Shown here: piece by piece, positions 15,233 through 24,579 of the stretch
How positions within the stretch are numbered: position 1 is the first letter of the stretch
Layout: each line of letters begins with the position of its first letter
Source: an uncultured Clostridia bacterium
Lineage (GTDB): Bacteria > Bacillota > Clostridia > Christensenellales > Aristaeellaceae
Length of the DNA: 64,000 nucleotides
Assembly: GCA_934675735.1 (NCBI GenBank)
Contig: CAKURR010000005.1
Coordinates: 59,097 to 123,096, forward strand
Direction of reading: 5' to 3'
Notes under the pieces: model-generated
What the model was told of the DNA's origin: nothing
The model's database searches: none
What the model saw: only the letters and a program-made list of their open reading frames with translations
Translations under genes and position numbers: made by a program

Positions 15233-17002
15233 ATGAAGAAAGCGGAATTTCGGCCGGACAGGGTGCTTTCCTACTTCAAAATGGAGTGGAAAAGCTTATT
15301 GATTGTCACGGTATCCGGCCTCATTTACAACATCGGCTTACTGGCCGGGCCATGGTTTGAGGGCCTGATGACGGGCTGTCTGGCGGACATATTGAAGGGC
15401 CTTGGGCGTTTCGGCGACATGCTCAAGCTGGTGCTGGCCTATGTGGCGGCGATTGCGGTGGTGCAGGTATCGCGCTATGTGAAGCGGTTTTACGTGCGGC
15501 GCTTTGCCAACAACGTGAACCGGAGCATGAAGCGGGTGCTTTACGGCAGTCTGGTGCACAAGAGCCGCGCGAGCCTTCGGGAAGAGGGCGAGGGCAGCAT
15601 GATGACCAAGGCCATTCTGGATGTGGACGACTGCGTGGAGGGCATGCGCAAGTTCACGACGGAGCTATTTGACACGGGCGTCGCGCTGGCGGCATACATC
15701 GGCATGCTGCTGATATACGACTGGCGGCTGGCCTTGCTGTGCATGATTTTCCCGCCGATATCGTATATGGCGGCGGAGAAGCTCAAGCGCGTCATCCAGA
15801 AAAACGGCGCGGCGTTCAAGGAGCAGTCGGGCGCGCTGAGCGCGGCGACGCTGGACAGGGCGGAGAACGCGATGACCTACCGCGTTTTTGGCCGCGAGCA
15901 GGAGCGGCGGGCGGCCTATGAAGCGAACCTGACGGCCTACGAAAAGGCGGCGGTGAAGGCGAACATCTGGAACGCGTCCACGCCGCCGATTTATCGCGTG
16001 ATTTCGATGGCGGGCGTGCTGTTCATTCTGTATTTCGGCCGGAAGAACGTGCTCGGCACGGGCTGGGAGGTTTGGAGCATCGCGGCGTTTACGACGTTTC
16101 TCTCCTGCTTTGCGAAGCTGGCGGTGAAATCCTCGGGCGCGGCGAAGCTGTTCAATGCGGTGCACAAGGCGCAGGTCTCGTGGAACCGCATTCGTCCGCT
16201 GCTGGCCCAGGCCCCGAAGGAAGGCGAAATCCAGCCGGAAGAGGCGGCCCGCGGCGTATCGGAGCTGGCCGTCGAGGGGCTGAGCTTTGCCTATTCGGAC
16301 GGCAAAAAGGTGCTGGAGGACATCACCTTCACCGCGAAGAAGGGGCAGATGATTGGCATCACCGGCCCGGTGGCCTGCGGCAAATCGACGCTGGGCAAGG
16401 CGTTCCTGTGCGAATATCCGTACGAGGGCCACATCACGGTGGATGGTCGGGAGCTGAGCGAAATGCCCTTGCAGGCGCGCGCGGCGGCCATCGGCTATCT
16501 GGGCCACGACCCCGAGCTGTTCAACGACAGCGTGGAAAACAACGTGCTGATGGGCCGAAGCGGCGACGCCGAGACGTATCTGCGGCAGGTCTGCATGGAC
16601 GAAGAGACGGCGCAGATGGACGACGGCGTTCGCACGCTCGTGGGCAGCAGCGGCGTTCGCCTTTCGGGCGGACAGGCCAAGCGGCTGGCGTTGGCGCGCA
16701 CGCTCTGCCACAGCAAGCCCATTCTGATTCTGGATGACCCGTTCTCCGCGCTGGACAAGCGCACGGAAAAGCAGATTTTCGCGAACCTGAAGGCGCAGAC
16801 GGCGGAAGACATCGTGCTGTTGATTTCGCACAGGCTGTATCTGTTTCCGCAGATGGACGCGGTCATCTGGATGGAGGACGGCAGGACGGTGACGGGCACG
16901 CACGAGGAACTGCTGGCGCGCGTGCCGGAATATCGGGCACTGTTTGAGTCGCAGGCGCAGACGGAGAACGCGAAGGACGGAGGCGAGCGCCATGAAGCGT
17001 GA
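15233..17002 (+). CDS. ABC exporter half-transporter, degenerate-site subunit
   Basis: This 589-residue protein is a six-helix exporter membrane domain (about 20-310) fused to an ATPase domain. The ATPase domain has Walker A GPVACGKST (about 376-384), signature LSGGQAKR (about 478-485) and Walker B ILILDDPFSALD (about 498-509). The catalytic Glu after Walker B is Asp here. With the partner's altered signature this gives one degenerate and one active ATP site, as in heterodimeric exporters (BmrCD or TM287/288 type). The next gene overlaps its 3' end by 11 bp. The MarR regulator upstream suggests drug or metabolite export. Confidence 0.9.
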   Translation: MKKAEFRPDRVLSYFKMEWKSLLIVTVSGLIYNIGLLAGPWFEGLMTGCLADILKGLGRFGDMLKLVLAYVAAIAVVQVSRYVKRFYVRRFANNVNRSMKRVLYGSLVHKSRASLREEGEGSMMTKAILDVDDCVEGMRKFTTELFDTGVALAAYIGMLLIYDWRLALLCMIFPPISYMAAEKLKRVIQKNGAAFKEQSGALSAATLDRAENAMTYRVFGREQERRAAYEANLTAYEKAAVKANIWNASTPPIYRVISMAGVLFILYFGRKNVLGTGWEVWSIAAFTTFLSCFAKLAVKSSGAAKLFNAVHKAQVSWNRIRPLLAQAPKEGEIQPEEAARGVSELAVEGLSFAYSDGKKVLEDITFTAKKGQMIGITGPVACGKSTLGKAFLCEYPYEGHITVDGRELSEMPLQARAAAIGYLGHDPELFNDSVENNVLMGRSGDAETYLRQVCMDEETAQMDDGVRTLVGSSGVRLSGGQAKRLALARTLCHSKPILILDDPFSALDKRTEKQIFANLKAQTAEDIVLLISHRLYLFPQMDAVIWMEDGRTVTGTHEELLARVPEYRALFESQAQTENAKDGGERHEA

Positions 17003-18638
17003 TATACGGGTGAAAAACGCCATTTGGGATACGGTGAAGAGCCGTCTCGGGCTGTCGCTGGCGATTGTCGCCGCAGTGGTCGGCGCGGTCATCACCGCGC
17101 TGATTCCGCCGCTGATTCTCGCGCGCATTGTGGACGGGCTGACGGTGGGGCAGGGCGCTTCCGTCAGCCTGATTGCGCTGTATTTTATCATGCTGGCGCT
17201 GACGGGCGTGATGGAATCCGCGCGCGAGGGGCTGCTGACCGTGTTCGGCCAGAAGATTACGCACGCGCTGCGCAGCAGCCTGATGGAAAAATTCGTCCGC
17301 CTGAGCGCGGGCGGGCTGACGGCCCAGGAGCCGGGCGCGCTGGTCTCGCGGTTCGTGGGCGATGTGGACACGGTGGAGAACCTGTTCACCTCCGGCATCA
17401 TCAGCATGTTCGCCGACGCGTGCAAAATCGTGAGCATTCTGGCGGTCATCTGGTTCCGGAACCGCGGCCTGACGTTTGTGCTGCTGGTGCTGCTGCCGTT
17501 CCTGTTTCTCTTTACGCGCCATGTGCAGAAGAACATGCTGGCGGCGCAGATTGAAAACCGCCGCGCGGTGGCCCGCGCCTCCGGTCATGTGCCCGAAACG
17601 CTGCACAACATCCGCACCATCCATAACCTCGCCAAAGAGGAATACATGGAGGAGCGCTACGACACCTACATCGGCGAGAGCTATCGGGCGATGGAAAAAA
17701 CCAACTTCTACGACGCGGTATATTCCCCCGTCATCCTGATTCTCAACGCGCTGGTGGTCGCCGTGGTCATGCTGCTTTCCGCCTCAGGCAATGCGGCGGT
17801 GCTGACGTTCTTCGGCATGTCGGCGGGCACGGCGGTTGCGGCCATCAACTACATCTCCCAGATTTTCGCGCCGGTGGAAAGCCTGGGCATGGAGATTCAG
17901 ACCATTCAGTCGGCCATCGCGGGCATTCACAGAATCAACGAGTTCTTCGCGCTGGAAGAGAAGCTTCCCGTTCATCCGACGAACGCCAGGGAGCCGGAAA
18001 GCGGGAAGGACGGCGTGCCGTTTGTGGAGTTCCGCGACGTGGTTTTCGGCTACGACGAGCATGTCGTGCTCAACCGTTTGAGCTTTAAGGTCATGGACGG
18101 CGACCAAGTGACGCTGGCCGGGCGCACGGGCGCGGGCAAGAGCACGATAATGAAGCTGCTGCTCGGCCTGTATGCGCCCCGGAGTGGGCAGGTGCTCATC
18201 CGCGGCGTGCCCGCGACGGATATTCCCGAAGAGGAAAAGCGGGCGCTGTTCGGGTATGTGGAGCAGTCGTTCCACATGGTGCCCGGCACGGTGAAGGACC
18301 AGATTACGCTCTATGACGATTCGATTTCGATGCAGAGCGTTCAAGCCGTCGCGCAGCTCACCGGCCTTCGGGATGCGATTGAAGGGCTTGAAAACGGCTA
18401 CGACACCCGCTGTACGCCCGACCTGTTCTCTCAGGGCCAGTGGCAGCTGCTTTCCATCGCCAGAGCTGCGGCAGCCGAGCCGAAAATGCTGCTCTTCGAC
18501 GAGATTACCGCCAACCTCGACGCAGAAACCGAAAAGGCCGTGCTCACCGCGCTCAAACGCGTCGCCGGGAACCGCACCGTCATTTCCATTTCGCACAGAA
18601 CCTCCGCCGAACTGGGCAGGGTGATTGAGATTGGGTGA
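16992..18638 (+). CDS. ABC exporter half-transporter, catalytic subunit
   Basis: A 548-residue exporter half: membrane domain (about 10-310), Walker A GRTGAGKST (about 378-386), a non-canonical signature FSQGQWQLL in place of LSGGQ, and Walker B LLFDEITANLD with an intact catalytic Glu. It complements the upstream subunit, which has LSGGQ but lacks the Glu. The start at 16992 follows GGAGG at 16979-16983, inside the upstream gene. A bidirectional terminator follows. Confidence 0.9.
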   Translation: MKRDIRVKNAIWDTVKSRLGLSLAIVAAVVGAVITALIPPLILARIVDGLTVGQGASVSLIALYFIMLALTGVMESAREGLLTVFGQKITHALRSSLMEKFVRLSAGGLTAQEPGALVSRFVGDVDTVENLFTSGIISMFADACKIVSILAVIWFRNRGLTFVLLVLLPFLFLFTRHVQKNMLAAQIENRRAVARASGHVPETLHNIRTIHNLAKEEYMEERYDTYIGESYRAMEKTNFYDAVYSPVILILNALVVAVVMLLSASGNAAVLTFFGMSAGTAVAAINYISQIFAPVESLGMEIQTIQSAIAGIHRINEFFALEEKLPVHPTNAREPESGKDGVPFVEFRDVVFGYDEHVVLNRLSFKVMDGDQVTLAGRTGAGKSTIMKLLLGLYAPRSGQVLIRGVPATDIPEEEKRALFGYVEQSFHMVPGTVKDQITLYDDSISMQSVQAVAQLTGLRDAIEGLENGYDTRCTPDLFSQGQWQLLSIARAAAAEPKMLLFDEITANLDAETEKAVLTALKRVAGNRTVISISHRTSAELGRVIEIG

Positions 18639-18655
18639 GACGGGATAACTTAAAA

Positions 18656-18703
18656 ATAAAACGGAAGTCATGAGAAGGTTAATTCTCGGACTTCCGTTTT
18701 CAT
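18656..18703. terminator. bidirectional terminator between convergent genes
   Basis: AAAACGGAAGTC pairs with GACTTCCGTTTT, with inner GAGAA/TTCTC pairing and A- and T-tracts on both sides. It serves the ABC exporter (plus) and the kinase gene (minus). Confidence 0.8.
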
Positions 18704-18704
18704 C

Positions 18705-19784
18705 TTACGGACGGGAAGTGCATAATTCCGCCGCATCAATCCCAAAATCGCACCTCGTTTGCGGCTTCATGCTTTCAAAATACGTCTGTTCCAGCGGAAT
18801 CCAGCGGGTGAAGAAATGCTGCGCCATGGCTTCGCCGCTGCGGGCGAGAATGCGCGCGCGCTGCAATTCGGGCGAAACGGACAGGCAGACGGAGACATCG
18901 TAAAAGCCCGCCAGTTCGGGGTGAAGGCAGTAGCTCCCTTCGACGACGGCAAGCGCTGTCGGCGCGACGGAAACGGTCGGCAGAAGGGACAGACTGCCGC
19001 AGTCGAACCGACGGAAGGAGACGGTCTGCCCCGCGCGCAGCGGCGCGAGCACTTCGTCCCGCAGGCGTTCCCTGTCCAAATTGCCGCCCGGCTCGGCAAA
19101 GCGCTCGGGCGTGCGCTGCTCGGGGCGGAGGAAGAAGTCGTCCGCGTGAAAGACGGGGCAGTCGCACAGCCGCGCCAGCAGGGCGGCGAGCGTCGTCTTG
19201 CCGCTTCCGCATGGGCCGTCGATGGCCAGAATCGTGCGCTCGCCGCGCGCCAGACGCGCATCCAGCGCGCAGAGCAGCGGGAGAAGCGGCGCATAGGCCG
19301 CTTTCATCAGCCGATACGCGGGCGCGTAGGCCCGGCGGAAGGCCTCCGAATGGTGGCACGGGGGGAAGCCCGCCGCGCGCCATGCGGCCATCGCCCGCTC
19401 GGTTTCGGAAATATCAAAGGGAAGCTCGCCCTGACCAATCATCTCCGTCAGCACGGCGAGCTTTTTTGTGAGCTCGGCCTGCGCGCCGTCCCGATGCTCG
19501 GCGGAGAGGGCGAACAGGCGCGCCAGCGTGCGGGCGCTCAGCCCCCGGCTGAGCATATCCAGATGGACGCGGACAAACGGCCCATCCAGCGGTTCGACGG
19601 TTTCGCCCGCGTGCGGACGGGCCTGCGCCGCTTCGGATGCGATATACGCCTCGGCGGCGGATGCGTCGGCCACCAGATGCTCGCAGCCGAACGCGCTTTG
19701 ATACAGCGCCTTGAACAGGTCGGTCAGCTCAAGCGCGGGATAGGCCGCAAAATGCGCAAGCAGAAACGCGCGCGTGTCGGACAT
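18705..19784 (-). CDS. two-domain protein with C-terminal uridine-kinase-like P-loop domain
   Basis: This is 359 residues. The C-terminal half is a P-loop kinase of the uridine kinase/phosphoribulokinase type: Walker A DGPCGSGKTT (189-198), FHADDFF (212-218) holding the substrate Asp residues, and VVEGSYCLHPEL. The N-terminal about 170 residues (FKALYQSAFGCEHLV; VEPLDGPFVRVHLDMLSRG) are conserved-looking but unknown to me. The start (complement of 19782-19784) follows GGAGG. It is 15 nt downstream of an ECF S-component, so it may phosphorylate the imported vitamin or nucleoside, trapping it. This substrate link is inference. Confidence 0.75.
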   Translation of the reverse strand: MSDTRAFLLAHFAAYPALELTDLFKALYQSAFGCEHLVADASAAEAYIASEAAQARPHAGETVEPLDGPFVRVHLDMLSRGLSARTLARLFALSAEHRDGAQAELTKKLAVLTEMIGQGELPFDISETERAMAAWRAAGFPPCHHSEAFRRAYAPAYRLMKAAYAPLLPLLCALDARLARGERTILAIDGPCGSGKTTLAALLARLCDCPVFHADDFFLRPEQRTPERFAEPGGNLDRERLRDEVLAPLRAGQTVSFRRFDCGSLSLLPTVSVAPTALAVVEGSYCLHPELAGFYDVSVCLSVSPELQRARILARSGEAMAQHFFTRWIPLEQTYFESMKPQTRCDFGIDAAELCTSRP

Positions 19785-19799
19785 GGGGAAAGCCTCCGT

Positions 19800-20342
19800 T
19801 CAATCGAGAATGAGCCGCGCCTTTTCCATCGCCATCACCAGCACGGGGATGAGGATGATGTGCAGGATGATGCCGGGGATGGCCGTCGTGACTGCGCCGG
19901 CCCAGAAGAGCGCGGGGGTGAAGCTGCTGTGCGCCAGTCCGGCCAGCAGATAGCGCGCCGTACCCCAGACCAGGCGGCCGACGACCATCGCACCCAGCAG
20001 CGAAACGTAAATGCCCCACGGCTTTTTCGGCAGCGCGCGGTAGAGCAGCCCCGAAACCGCGCCGTAGGCCGCCAGCTCGAAGGCCATTGAAACCGCCGTC
20101 GGGAACATCGTCGGCATGCCGAAAAGCACGGAGCGCAGCAGCGGCGAGATAAACCCGACCGCCAGCCCCCACGGCCAGCCGCAGACGAAGCCGCAGAGCA
20201 GCGCGGGAATATGCATCGGGCAGAGCATGGAGCCGATTTGCGGAATCTGCCCCGTCAAAAACGGCAGAACCAGCGCGATAGCCAGATACAGCGCAGAGTA
20301 GGTGAGTTTCATCACGCGCAGAGACGCGTCTTTTTTATGCAT
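19800..20342 (-). CDS. ECF transporter S-component of unknown substrate
   Basis: This 180-residue protein has five or six hydrophobic helices and the motifs FLTGQIPQIGSMLCPMHIPAL and CGFVCGWPWGLAVGFISPLLRS, characteristic of ECF S-components of the vitamin uptake family. It would dock on the shared energising module encoded elsewhere. The start codon is the complement of 20340-20342; an alternative ATG ten codons later (MKLTYSAL) is also possible. It is followed by the kinase-domain gene, an arrangement that suggests uptake and phosphorylation of one substrate. Confidence 0.82.
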   Translation of the reverse strand: MHKKDASLRVMKLTYSALYLAIALVLPFLTGQIPQIGSMLCPMHIPALLCGFVCGWPWGLAVGFISPLLRSVLFGMPTMFPTAVSMAFELAAYGAVSGLLYRALPKKPWGIYVSLLGAMVVGRLVWGTARYLLAGLAHSSFTPALFWAGAVTTAIPGIILHIILIPVLVMAMEKARLILD

Positions 20343-20427
20343 GGGTCAAAGCTCCCTTGAAATGGATTTGCGGTATGGAATTGGAAACGGCAGAAGAAAC
20401 ATCCGCGCGGAAGGTTTCGGGCCGCTG

Positions 20428-21393
20428 TCAGGATGGCGGCGCGTAAAACCACACGCCGCCCGAGGAAACGCCCGATTCCTCCGCCAGCTGGCGGACGGCC
20501 CGAGCCGCGTCCACATCGGCGAACAGCTCGGGATACATCGCCTTCGCGATGCAGACCGCCGCCGCCGTCTGCATATCGGGCGAAGTTAAAAGCGATTCGG
20601 AAAGCAGCAGTATCCGTCCCTCTTTTGCGGCGGCCAGCTCGCGGATATCCTCGCGCGCCCGAATCGACGCGCAGACGCTTTGCGCCGCTGCGTCGCCGAG
20701 CGCGTTTTCGCCCAGCACGGCGGAATCGACGAATTTCACGATGAAATCGGGGTTTTTGCGCAGCACCCAGCCGCCGTCCACCGTCAGGTCGTCTTCGGCG
20801 CGCTTGGCAGAGACGCTGTATCCGCCCGCGGTGAGAATCAGCGCGTGCTCGGGCGAGACTTTGGAAACGGTGACAAAGGGCTCGGGCGACTCGATATAGA
20901 CGTTGAGCTTTTTGCACTCAAACAGCGTCTTGACGCGGCTTTGCAGCAGCGCGTCGTAATAGCGCTTGGCGGTTTCGGCGACGGGCGCGCTCTCCGACAC
21001 GCCGAGGCGCTCGGCTTCGTCGGCGGGGAGCGTTTGGGTCGCGGTGACGGATGCGTCGCCGCTGAGCTGCATAGCGCCGCTTTCCGCGCGGCTTTGGGCG
21101 CGCGGCAGGCCGTTGCCTTCGCCGTCCCCGTGAACGGAACGGTTTTGGCGCTCCAGCAGCTCGGCGCGCGCGGTTTCGTCATATTCGGCGCGCTCGGCAA
21201 GCGGGTTTTCGACGGTTTCGCCGCCCGCTTCGTCGGAATTTTCCGACGGAACGTCGGCGGATGGGCCGGAAGCGTCCGCGCCCGACGCGGCGGCGCTGTC
21301 CGCAGCGCGCGGCGCGGGGGCGGTGCGGCTTCGGCAGCCCGTCAGCGCGAACAGCAGGACGGCAAGGGTCAAAAAAAAGAAGATTTTTTTCAT
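20428..21393 (-). CDS. lipoprotein with periplasmic-binding-protein-like C-terminal domain
   Basis: This 321-residue protein has a lipoprotein signal (MKKIFFFLTLAVLLFALTGC, Cys20), then a long Ala/Ser/Asp/Glu-rich disordered linker (22-130). The C-terminal part (about 145-321: CKKLNVYIESPEPFVTVSK, DGGWVLRKNPDFIVKFVD) resembles half of a type III (BtuF-like) metal or cobalamin binding protein. It closes the moxR/DUF58 operon. The ATG (complement of 21391-21393) is the lipoprotein start. Role unknown; surface anchored. Confidence 0.6.
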   Translation of the reverse strand: MKKIFFFLTLAVLLFALTGCRSRTAPAPRAADSAAASGADASGPSADVPSENSDEAGGETVENPLAERAEYDETARAELLERQNRSVHGDGEGNGLPRAQSRAESGAMQLSGDASVTATQTLPADEAERLGVSESAPVAETAKRYYDALLQSRVKTLFECKKLNVYIESPEPFVTVSKVSPEHALILTAGGYSVSAKRAEDDLTVDGGWVLRKNPDFIVKFVDSAVLGENALGDAAAQSVCASIRAREDIRELAAAKEGRILLLSESLLTSPDMQTAAAVCIAKAMYPELFADVDAARAVRQLAEESGVSSGGVWFYAPPS

Positions 21394-21430
21394 AAAACAG
21401 AATGAGGATGGCGGTTGGTTTCGCGGCGCG

Positions 21431-22534
21431 TTACCGAAGCAGATAGCGATATCTGAGTTCAAACTGCCGCAGGGCGCTTTGTCCATCATAGAGGAGGGAT
21501 TCGGTTTCGTCAAGCAGGAATTTGATGCCCGCCCGCTCGTCTGCGGCAATCGGTTCGCCGCTGTATGCGGCCCTCAAAAACGTTTCGGCGCACGCGCGGT
21601 AGGCTGTTTCGTAATCCGCAGGCATAGCCACGGCGTCGGGCAGGTTTGAAAACGGCAGGCCCTTCGGCACGGGCCGGCAGACCGTCCACCAGCGGACGAC
21701 ATGGCGGAACATGGCGCAGACGGCCCTGCGGTTATCCGCGTCGTCAAACGCTTCGCGGATCGCCCTTGCCCGATTGGCGCGTCGGCCGAGCCACACAAAC
21801 GGCGCGAACGGAAGCGCCAGCAGCAGCACGACGAGCGCCATCATCAGCGCGGTTTTGAGCCAGTCGAACCACGGCGGGTCGGAAATCTGCTCTTCGGCGC
21901 GGGTAATCAGCCGATAATCCCGTTCGGAGACCGCGCCGCCGTCGCCGACGGACAGGGAGAGATGATTTTCGCGGCGGGTCTGCGTGACGCTCGGCGGCGG
22001 CTCGCTGCCCGCGTCGGGCGATTGGGTCACGCCGCTCAGCGCGTCGCGGACGCGTTCGGAAGCGGCCTCCGTCGCGGCGTCCGTGCCCGAAAAGGCGGTG
22101 CAGACGACGAGAAACACGGCCAGCGCCGCCGCGCCGAGCATCGGCCGATTCCGCTTGCCGCGGGTCGGCACGAGCTTAAGAGCGAGCAGCGCGAAGAGCA
22201 GCGCATTGACAGGCGCGGGAAAGCTCAGCCCGAAATAGGCTTGAAGCGCCGCGAGAGCGAGGGCCGTTCCCAGCGCGGGCAGGCGGGAGGGACTGAGCGC
22301 GACGAACGCGGCGAAAGCCGCCGCCGCCGCGCCGAGCAGCGCGCACGCGGGCAGGCGGTCTGCGCCGCCAGCAACGGCAAAGCGGTCGTAGACGTAGGCG
22401 TTTTGGGCTTCGCTGAGGGCGAACAGGTCGTTGGCCATCAGCTTTGCGCCCTCGCGCGCGGGCGGAAGCAGCAGCGCAAGCGCGGTCAACAGCAGCGCCG
22501 CCGCAAGCGCGAGCAAGGATTTCTTGAGCCGCAT
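21431..22534 (-). CDS. multi-spanning membrane protein of a MoxR-DUF58 operon
   Basis: This 367-residue protein has an N-terminal signal/anchor helix, four further hydrophobic segments before about residue 150, a Ser/Pro-rich linker and another helix (about 230-255). A cytoplasmic tail of helices (RAIREAFDDADNRRAVCAMF...) recalls the C-terminal DUF4129-like region found in such operons. No transglutaminase triad, the usual third partner, is seen. It lies 27 nt after the DUF58 gene with GGAAAGGAG before its ATG. Confidence 0.6.
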   Translation of the reverse strand: MRLKKSLLALAAALLLTALALLLPPAREGAKLMANDLFALSEAQNAYVYDRFAVAGGADRLPACALLGAAAAAFAAFVALSPSRLPALGTALALAALQAYFGLSFPAPVNALLFALLALKLVPTRGKRNRPMLGAAALAVFLVVCTAFSGTDAATEAASERVRDALSGVTQSPDAGSEPPPSVTQTRRENHLSLSVGDGGAVSERDYRLITRAEEQISDPPWFDWLKTALMMALVVLLLALPFAPFVWLGRRANRARAIREAFDDADNRRAVCAMFRHVVRWWTVCRPVPKGLPFSNLPDAVAMPADYETAYRACAETFLRAAYSGEPIAADERAGIKFLLDETESLLYDGQSALRQFELRYRYLLR

Positions 22535-22561
22535 GGGCGCTCCTTTCCGTGTGCGATGGGG

Positions 22562-23608
22562 TTACAGGGTGAGAAACGGCGAACGGGGGCCGAAAAACGC
22601 GACGGGCACGTCGCCGACGAGCGTCTGCGCGCCCTCGGGCAGAACCAGCGTCACGCGGGCGCATGCGTCGGATACGTCGATATCCGCGTGCGGGGAAAAG
22701 ACGGCGACGCGCGCAAATGCGGCTTCGGCGGGCGCGTCGGGCGGCGCGGCGGAAAGCATGCGGGCGGCGCATTCCCAATCCGCGTCGGAGGAAACGGCCA
22801 TCGGCGCGCGGCGCCAAAAGGAAACGTGGTGCGCGACACCCAAGGCGAGCAGCGAACGGGAGGCGGAGAGCAGGCCGCAGAGCGACGCTTCCGCCGCGTC
22901 GGGGTCGGGCGCATCCGCGCCGTCGGCGGCCAGCGCGAGCAGAATATCGCCCGTCTGCGGCAGGCCGATTTCGCGCAGAAGCATCTGCCCCATTTTGGCC
23001 GAGAGCTTCCAGTGGATTTGACGCACGGGGTCGCCCGCCGCATAGGGGCGGACGGACTGCGTTTCGCCGAAATCCTCGCCGCGCCGAACGGCGGAGAAGC
23101 GGCTGTCCTCCCGCGCGTGGGCGGGGGAAGCGTCGAGCGTCACGCACGCGGGGAAGGAAATCGGCGGCACGAATACGGGCTGCGCGCAGTCCGCCCGCAC
23201 GGCAAAGCAGCACAGGCCGAACACATCCCGAATCTCGGCGCGCTCGGTCGAGACGGTTATCAGGCCGCTGTGCGGCACGGGGAAGGAGACGGGCGAGTCG
23301 GCCGCGGCTTCTATGCGCGCCGTTTCGCGCGTCAGCGCGTTGCGCATCGCGAGAACGGCGGAAGCGTCGCAAAAGACGAGCGACGACGCGGACAGGCGGC
23401 AGACGAGCGGCGCGCCCCTTTCGCCGACCGCGGGCACATCGAGCGCAAGCACGGCTTTTTGGCTGCACAGCCGGGCGCAGAGGATGGAGAGCGGCGGCAC
23501 GAGCAGCGACGCGGTCAGCACCGCGCGCGTGCCCGTGTTGTTTTCAAAGAAATACAGCGCGGCGGCGGCGAGCAGCCAGGCGGCGTACATCAGGCGGTTT
23601 TTGTTCAT
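22562..23608 (-). CDS. DUF58 domain protein
   Basis: This 348-residue protein starts with two membrane helices (about 8-45), has a beta-rich middle, and contains the DUF58 core RRGEDFGETQSVRPYAAGDPVRQIHWKLSAK (about 185-215), a von Willebrand A-like region that begins with RxYxxGDxxRxIxW. These proteins occur with MoxR AAA ATPases and are thought to help assemble or mature other proteins. It overlaps moxR by ATGA. Confidence 0.88.
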   Translation of the reverse strand: MNKNRLMYAAWLLAAAALYFFENNTGTRAVLTASLLVPPLSILCARLCSQKAVLALDVPAVGERGAPLVCRLSASSLVFCDASAVLAMRNALTRETARIEAAADSPVSFPVPHSGLITVSTERAEIRDVFGLCCFAVRADCAQPVFVPPISFPACVTLDASPAHAREDSRFSAVRRGEDFGETQSVRPYAAGDPVRQIHWKLSAKMGQMLLREIGLPQTGDILLALAADGADAPDPDAAEASLCGLLSASRSLLALGVAHHVSFWRRAPMAVSSDADWECAARMLSAAPPDAPAEAAFARVAVFSPHADIDVSDACARVTLVLPEGAQTLVGDVPVAFFGPRSPFLTL

Positions 23609-24543
23609 GCGGCGTAATCCGGATTCGGAACGACGGCGAGCAGGTCATGCGCGACGGCCTCGGGCGACACGCCCGCCAGCCGCGCCTTGGCGGTCAGAAT
23701 CAGGCGGTGGGCGCAGACGGGCGCAAACACGGCCTGCACATCCTCGCTGACGACGAAATGACGGCCCAGCAGATACGCCCGCGCTTTCGCCATTCGGCAC
23801 AGCAGCAGCGCGCCGCGCGGGCTGACGCCGACCTCGACGCTCGGCTGCTCGCGGGAGGCCATCGTCAGGCGGGTGATGTAATCGAGCAGCGCGTCGTTTG
23901 TCTGCACGGCGCGCACCTCCGCCTGCATGGCCAGCAGCGCCTCGTGCGTGAGCACCTGCGCGACGGAATCCAGCGGGTTTTCGGAAAGGCGGTCTTTGAG
24001 CAGCGCCATCTGCGCGTCGCGGTCGGGATAGCCGACGGACAGGCGCACCATGAAGCGGTCCATTTGCGCATAGGGGAGCAGCTGCGTGCCCGCCGTGCCG
24101 ACGTTATTCTGCGTGGCGATGACGACAAAGGGCTTTTCCAGCGGGCGGGTTTCGCCATCCACGGTGATTTGGCGCTCCTCCATCGCTTCCAGCAGGGCGG
24201 ACTGCGTCTTGCTGGAGGTGCGGTTGATTTCGTCGGCCAAAAGCAGGTTGGCGTGCGTCGCCGCGCCGGGGCGATAGACGAACCGACCGCTCTGCGCGTC
24301 AAACATCGTGAAGCCGACGATATCCGATGGCAGCACGTCCGGCGTGAACTGCACGCGGCGATAGGTCAGCCCGACCGCGCGGGAGAGCGCTACGGCCAGC
24401 GTGGTTTTGCCCACGCCGGGCATGTCGTCCAGCAGGATATGGCCCTCGGCCAAAAGCGCGGCGAGGATGTGCTCGATGACGGGGCGCTTGCCGCGCACGG
24501 CTTTTTCAATTTCAACAATAACGGATTCAAGCTGCGGATTCAT
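23605..24543 (-). CDS. MoxR family AAA+ ATPase
   Basis: This 312-residue protein has Walker A DMPGVGKTT (about 41-49), the MoxR signature QFTPDVLPSDIVG, Walker B LLLADEINR (about 104-112) and sensor ATQNN, then a winged lid domain. MoxR ATPases act as chaperones, usually on the DUF58/vWA partner encoded next to them. The start (complement of 24541-24543) follows AGAAAGGAA. Upstream in-frame codons belong to repeat R2-b. It is the first gene of the four-gene operon running to 20428. Confidence 0.92.
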   Translation of the reverse strand: MNPQLESVIVEIEKAVRGKRPVIEHILAALLAEGHILLDDMPGVGKTTLAVALSRAVGLTYRRVQFTPDVLPSDIVGFTMFDAQSGRFVYRPGAATHANLLLADEINRTSSKTQSALLEAMEERQITVDGETRPLEKPFVVIATQNNVGTAGTQLLPYAQMDRFMVRLSVGYPDRDAQMALLKDRLSENPLDSVAQVLTHEALLAMQAEVRAVQTNDALLDYITRLTMASREQPSVEVGVSPRGALLLCRMAKARAYLLGRHFVVSEDVQAVFAPVCAHRLILTAKARLAGVSPEAVAHDLLAVVPNPDYAA

Positions 24544-24579
24544 GGAAAATTCCTTTCTGAAAATCGAGTGCAGATTATT

